A DNA stretch of 21,277 nucleotides from Phallusia fumigata. Its lineage: Eukaryota > Chordata > Ascidiacea > Phlebobranchia > Ascidiidae. Below are positions 12,601 to 18,600 of this stretch, in pieces. The position numbers were made by a program, and so were the translations under genes. Within the stretch, counting starts at the first letter, position 1; each line of letters begins with the position of its first letter. The DNA is taken from positions 1-21,277 of the forward strand of contig QXVZ01003048.1 of assembly GCA_008931825.1 (NCBI GenBank), in the 5' to 3' direction. The notes beneath the pieces are model-generated. The model ran no database searches. It saw nothing but the letters and a program-made list of their open reading frames with translations, and was not told where the DNA came from.

Positions 12601-15600
12601 TGATTTTTGATCCTAGATTGGGACCTAAACGTGTTGTTCTAATAACGAGTTTGCTGTTTATTTGCCCAGTTGCTTTTTGGATCAAAATGTTTTTTTAGTA
12701 TTTTGAGCCTATTGGTTTAACTGGATTGGGCCAAGAGACTGAGATGGGATTAGAACCCACAACCTTACAAGTGACCATGGTAATCACTTGTATTAAAGGT
12801 TTGCAACAAGTTTAATATCAGTAAACTACAGAATAATTTATTTGACAGTAAAATTTTTAAACCAATATCCCAGTTTTAAATTGTGATTTCCTTTTTTTTT
12901 TTAGATAACCTATGTTTTGCACAGAAATCAGCTGTGGCATTCCACCGTCTATTCCTCATGCATCATTCCACATTCCCACCAATCTTATAGTCAACTCCAT
13001 CGCAATATATACATGTGATGGTAGATATTCAATTACCAAACCTGAAGGTGATGTTCAGTTTGGTTTCAACACACAATGCAAGATGAGTGGAGTGTGGACC
13101 CCAGACCCTCGTAGCTATGTTTGTGAAGGTGAGATCTGTTTTGTTTTTCTCGCAATGTGAAACAAGAGAATGTGAAACAAAACCAATAAAACGACCAAGT
13201 TTGGGTAAGCTCGAAACCTGAAAAAAATTTAAATGCAAATTAATTACGGCCACAAATGTTAGATGGAGGTTTGGTGTCCTGTAGCTACGCCATAGTTAAA
13301 TGCCGTTGGTGAAGTTTGCATCCAAAAGTCATCGCTTGACAGTGCAATGTACGAAGACTTTATTTTAAATACTGTCAATGACATCTGGGAAAATGTACGC
13401 AGCCTCTTTATCTTTTACATGTCCTGTTGACTGTGTACCAAGGGCAGGTGTACATTCTGAATTGACTGTTCACCAAAGCACTTTTATGTTCAAGAAAATG
13501 ACTTAAACTAAGCTCACAGTTTATATGTGGCTCTAAAAACCTAGATTTCTTTCTAACATGTCTTGTTTACACCTGTTTAAGTTATGTGTTCCGTAAACGT
13601 TTTTGGTGTTTTGTTGACAATAAATGTCAATAGAACACGCTGAAATAATTTCCGGAAAGAGTTTAATAATGTTACTAAAGTGTATTTGTATTTTTCTTAT
13701 TTTTTATTACTTCTTTGGATAGCCTAATGTATTGTAATTCCACACCTCACCATGCTCTTTTTTGTTTTTATCAGTTGCCGAATGCCAAGACCCACCCTAC
13801 ATACTTCACAGCCACCGAATGTTGGCAGATGTTTCGGCGGGAAGTTTTGTCAATTACTCGTGCGAAACAGGCTACGCATTGTCGGGAATTGCTAATGTTA
13901 CTGGATCAGCTCGTGTGGAAGTTAGATGCCTGAGAAACGGAACATGGAGTTTGAACGTTGCCGCATTGAAATGTAACAGTAAGTCACCGACTTTGATTTG
14001 GATGCTGGTTAAAATACGTTTCCATCTTTTCTTTTCTGTTCGGTCGTACTGTAACGAGTAACAGTCATGGCGGGAAAAAGTGGGGAAATGGGAACGCTCC
14101 TTCCCGGGAAATGGGTCCCACTTTTTTTGGGCTGTTTTTTTGTGTGACAAGTGGACACAATCGTCGAAAATAATCACTGCGGTGGAATAGCGTACCTGTG
14201 CCAGCTTCTATTAGTTTTTTATTCCTGTTACATATAGAAATATGTGGGATTTACTGAAAACTGGCTGGAAATTTGTTGACCCCCCGGAAAATGTACATTA
14301 TTTCTAGTCCTGGTAACAATGCGAAAACACAAAATACGTTTGTTCGTAAAAAACCTCTTCCGACAAGTAGACAATTTGTATAGGGGCTGGGGGCTCAATG
14401 ATTTTGCTTGACGGGCTGGGTTTGGCCCTAGGTTGCCGACCCCTGTCCTAAGCCTTACTGATCTAACGATTCCAGTATACTAGCAAGATGTACTAAACCG
14501 GATCAAAGCCAACCTTCCAACCAATAACGCGCAGCAAGGTGTAAGTTAGAATAATCTAAACATCAGTGGGATTCGAACCCGGACTGGCTCTCTACCAACT
14601 GAGCTGCGCAAGCTCGGTGGTAAAACTGCCGAAAGTCGAATCACATACACCGCTGTATGTTGCACATGTCAGCTTCTAGTAGGGGATCGCCTGATCGGCC
14701 ATAGCATTTAACTGGGAATTATATGCTCGCGCATATTTGGTAATCCGCCTTGGAACTGTCATGCAGGCCAACGATAACGACACACTCATGTATGAATCAT
14801 AGTACGCCAGTCCTGCAAGAGGCGTTATACCGAATCATAGTCGGCCTTACAAGCATCTCCAGTCAGCAAGGCGTGGATAGAAAAATCTAGTCTGCGGTGG
14901 GATTGGTATTAGTATATTTTTGATGAGAGGAATATTTTAATTTCAATGAATAAACAATACTGCGAATAATGTTGTGTTAGGTGACATACGCATGTGGGCA
15001 TTTTAACACAGGATGCTCGCTGCTCGACGCAAAAACACATTTGCAGCTCTTAAACTGTGCGTCAATTTAATTTTCCTAGGGCGACGTTCAATAATCCCTC
15101 TCCGTAGCAAACCGTTTGTTGTACAAATAATTACAACCTTGATAATAAGCATGTTTATAAATTCTTGTCGCTGGTGCGTCGAAAGTCAAACCGACTTTTC
15201 CGACGCATCAAAAAATTTGATTAGTATTCCCTGAATGTGATTTTCTCTTCAAATTCCTTTCTCAGTTAAAACATGCGGGGATCCCGAACCAATCAACAAT
15301 GCTTCACTCTCATACACTGGGATGACGTTCCGATCCACTGCAAGATACAAATGTTTGCTGGGTTATTTCTTTGACCAACTTGCCACGCCCAGAAAATCGG
15401 AGTTACAAGTTGTTTGTGGTCCTGACGGAAGGTGGACGCCTTCGGTAGAGAAACAACAATGTGCCGGTATAGGATTTAACAAATTAAATAATTAAATAAA
15501 AAGAAATTGATTAGTAATATGAAATTAATGAGAATTAATAAGGTATAATTCAGAGTTATTAATTGAGAAATTAAGTCTTTTGCAAATTATCCCATTTTAA

Positions 15601-18600
15601 AGATTTAAAACATACCCAGAGAGAACTTTAAAACTTTTATGTATTGTGATTTGTAAATCTTTGATCAAACATATTACCTACATTTACATGCTGGTGTGCC
15701 TTGCCCATTGACAACATTTGTCAAATTGTTTTCATTCTGTTACTTTTGGTTTTTAAGTTGTTTTGTTGCAATTTTAGCATTTGACTGTGGGAAACCCGGT
15801 CAAGTGAAACATGCCAGATTGGTCTCAGAATCGTATTTACTCGGATCAAGAGCAAGATATATTTGCTACAGAGGTTTGTACTCTTATCTGTTTGACCAGC
15901 ATTTGTGGAACTTAGCAGGAAATGCATAGCAGCGCTGTGCTTGGGTTTCAAATGTGCAAAATATTAAGAATTTACTACGAAATTTAGACTCTTTATTTAA
16001 TTTAAATTTGGCGTTTTAGTGAATTAATCAGGAAACTGTCGTATCTGCTAAAATTTTTGAAATAGCTAATGATATGTTTTACTTTAGATGTGCCATATTT
16101 GTTCGCTCTTCTTTAGGTTTTTTATTCGAGCTAATTTCAGTTCAGTTTATTGATTTGCGAAGGATATAAGCAGCTAAATTAGTGTCAATGATAAGACACA
16201 AGCCAACTTTAGCGACGAGTCATTCCTGATGATGCCAACAGCGTTTGTTGAAACGTAGAAAACGTTTTACACACAAGTACTGGTTTGTATCTTATTGAGA
16301 CAATTTAAAACCGTGAATTGGGCGCCAAATTTCAGTGTCATTGCAAAACAGCAAACCCCTTTTTCGCTTGATTAGTTTTAACATTTGATCTATTACTACC
16401 CAGGTTATGTGGTTGACCACGGCGAGGATGGCTACCCTTCAGGATCCAAACCACTTGCTACTTCGATTTTAATCAAATGTCAACAAACTCTTTCATGGGA
16501 ACCAAAACCTCGAGACATCAGATGCGTTTGTAAGTCATTTATGATAAACTCTAATGCAGTGTTTACCAGTCGGGATGATGTTTGCAGGCCTTAGAGATGC
16601 CACGATTAAATTACTAGAATTTTTTTTCATTAATTTAAGTATTACCAGGTATGGTTAATATTGCTTGCAAAGAGACTGACAATACCTCATGCTTAAACTG
16701 CAAAATGACACTTTATTTTACTTTGTTCTTTTTGTAATTGCCGTGAAGGCCGCTGAGGGGGCCGCGATTCATAAATCTCAGCAAAAAGGCGCCGGAAACA
16801 AAACTATTTTTTATTTTCCTATTGTTACTTGTAATTTTTCCTTGGCGGTCAAAACAACGCCAAAATTCGCCATGTCAATAGAGAGTCTACCAGTTATTTT
16901 GCGGAAATTTCTTGATCAGGGAAACAACCGAAGCGGGAATAGAACCCACAACCTTGCGAGCACGGGGCAACCACACTAACCACTAATTGATCTTGGCACT
17001 AAAATATTAGCTGTGTAATTGACCCCCTGCTTTTGAAGCATAGTTGTGTTTGATGTTTGGTATTAAAATCAAGCAAGAAGGCCTGGAAAAGTGCGCTAGG
17101 CTTTTGGCTCCAAACATAAAATATTAAAGGTAATGTTAATGTTAACCATTTTTGACTACAATATGTGACTCGTANCCAACATTTTTATTTGTTACTTATT
17201 TTGCCAATTTGGGTCAATTTTTTTACTCATTTGCTGCACCCAACGTCATAACAATTACTTTACGTAACCTTGTGGGGAATTTGGTTTACTCGCGTTAGGT
17301 TAAGTTTTACACAATTTTACGCACAGTTGTGTTGACAAAGATCACCTGCGTAGGTAACACTGAAATTTTAAATGCAAAAAAGCGTTTCCGATTTTAGCTT
17401 TTTATATTGGCCTATATGCTCTGTTCCCAAAACTCTTGGCATCAACCGATTTTTGTAGATAACCCAAAAATTGTTGTTTATTGACTTTCTCGAAACCTCA
17501 GGATGCAAGTAATGCATATGGGGAGTTGTGATTTTGGGGTGAACAATTATGCACTTGAATATATTTACGTATATATTGCAGCATAACATGTTATTCTGCC
17601 ACTTCTGTACTTTGTTTTGCAAAATTAAACACCATTACAATTAAAAAAAACTTACTCTGCATCATTTTAATGGTCCAAGGGCGTGGCTCAATAATTTCGT
17701 TTCGCGGCTAAAATGTTTTTGTGTCAATAAATACAACCTTTATATTAAGCGTCTTTATTAAATTCTTGTGCGACTTTTTTTGCCAAAAACGTCACATCTA
17801 AAAAAGTTCAAGAAATACTGAAGTACAATATCATCCGCAGACATAACCTGTCCCAACCCTGGACCAAGACCAAGAGCTTCTCACGACGGCGATTCATTCC
17901 ATTACTTGACCCGGGTTACCTACACCTGCAAAAGAGGTTACTTTATCTCACCAGGAAAGTCGCAATTCACCATCCAATGCTCGTACACTGGACATTGGGT
18001 CCCGTTGTTAGAACTGCAGTGCAAACGTAAGACTTCTGTGTATCTTGCATTACCAGTTATTGTCAAGTTTCCCTTTCTGAATGCTGACACAGCGTCCTAA
18101 ACCGTTTTTTTTCCGTTGACCTCTTTTACCGCTATTCAAAGCTGAAATTCACCCCGGAAAAATAGTTAGTATGTTGACATAAGCATGTCATGCGAAGCTC
18201 CGCACTAGAGGTGAAAGTTTTTAAAATTTATAAAAGGAATGATATTTTAGTCAATAAATGAAACTCACAGAAACGTTTTTGAACAAAATTTCCCTTGGCA
18301 AATACATCAGTCACTCCAAGTGGGGGTTTCCCCAGTTGGGAATCCCCGTGTCAGCGTATCAACGCTGCAGGTTGTTAGGTAAAACTTGAATATTTCGAAC
18401 TTTCTCTTTCAGCTGTGGATTGTGGCAACCCTGGTTCTGTGAACAACGCACTGCGACGCGACATCAGTGGAAACTACAGCGTTGGATCCCTGGTGGAATA
18501 TTTCTGCTCGCCAGGTTTCTACGTAGCTGCCGAGCAGGACGCGGTAGGTGCTTGGATCGTCGGAGATGAGAGACGAAGCAGCGCCAAGTTGCTTTGCTCA

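Larger units (their letters stand above)
12103..14320 (+). repeat. Tandem 2.2-kb unit, copy B
   Basis: This is the second version of 9892-12101. It starts immediately after the N, mid-exon, and ends at the same GGTAACAAT before unique sequence GCGAAAACAC. It is most simply explained as the other haplotype retained by the assembler. Confidence 0.92.
13979..15265 (+). other. Intron 15, repeat-rich
   Basis: The first 342 bases belong to the duplicated unit. Then come a hAT-like end (to 14445), a GC-richer patch with an antisense tRNA-like SINE head (14560-14612), and a copy of the dispersed repeat (15073-15180) ending about 85 bases before exon 16. No gene was recognised. Confidence 0.65.
16530..17840 (+). 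other. Intron 18, no gene seen
   Basis: About 1.3 kb. It contains an antisense SINE head (16935-16986), an N at 17175 and dispersed-repeat copy d (17669-17810). The 96-codon frame at 16689-16979 runs into the SINE and is not a gene. Confidence 0.65.

Noticed and set aside
14560..14612. tRNA gene on the - strand
   Set aside because: A and B boxes are good, but the anticodon arm is missing and no full cloverleaf can be drawn; it is SINE-derived.
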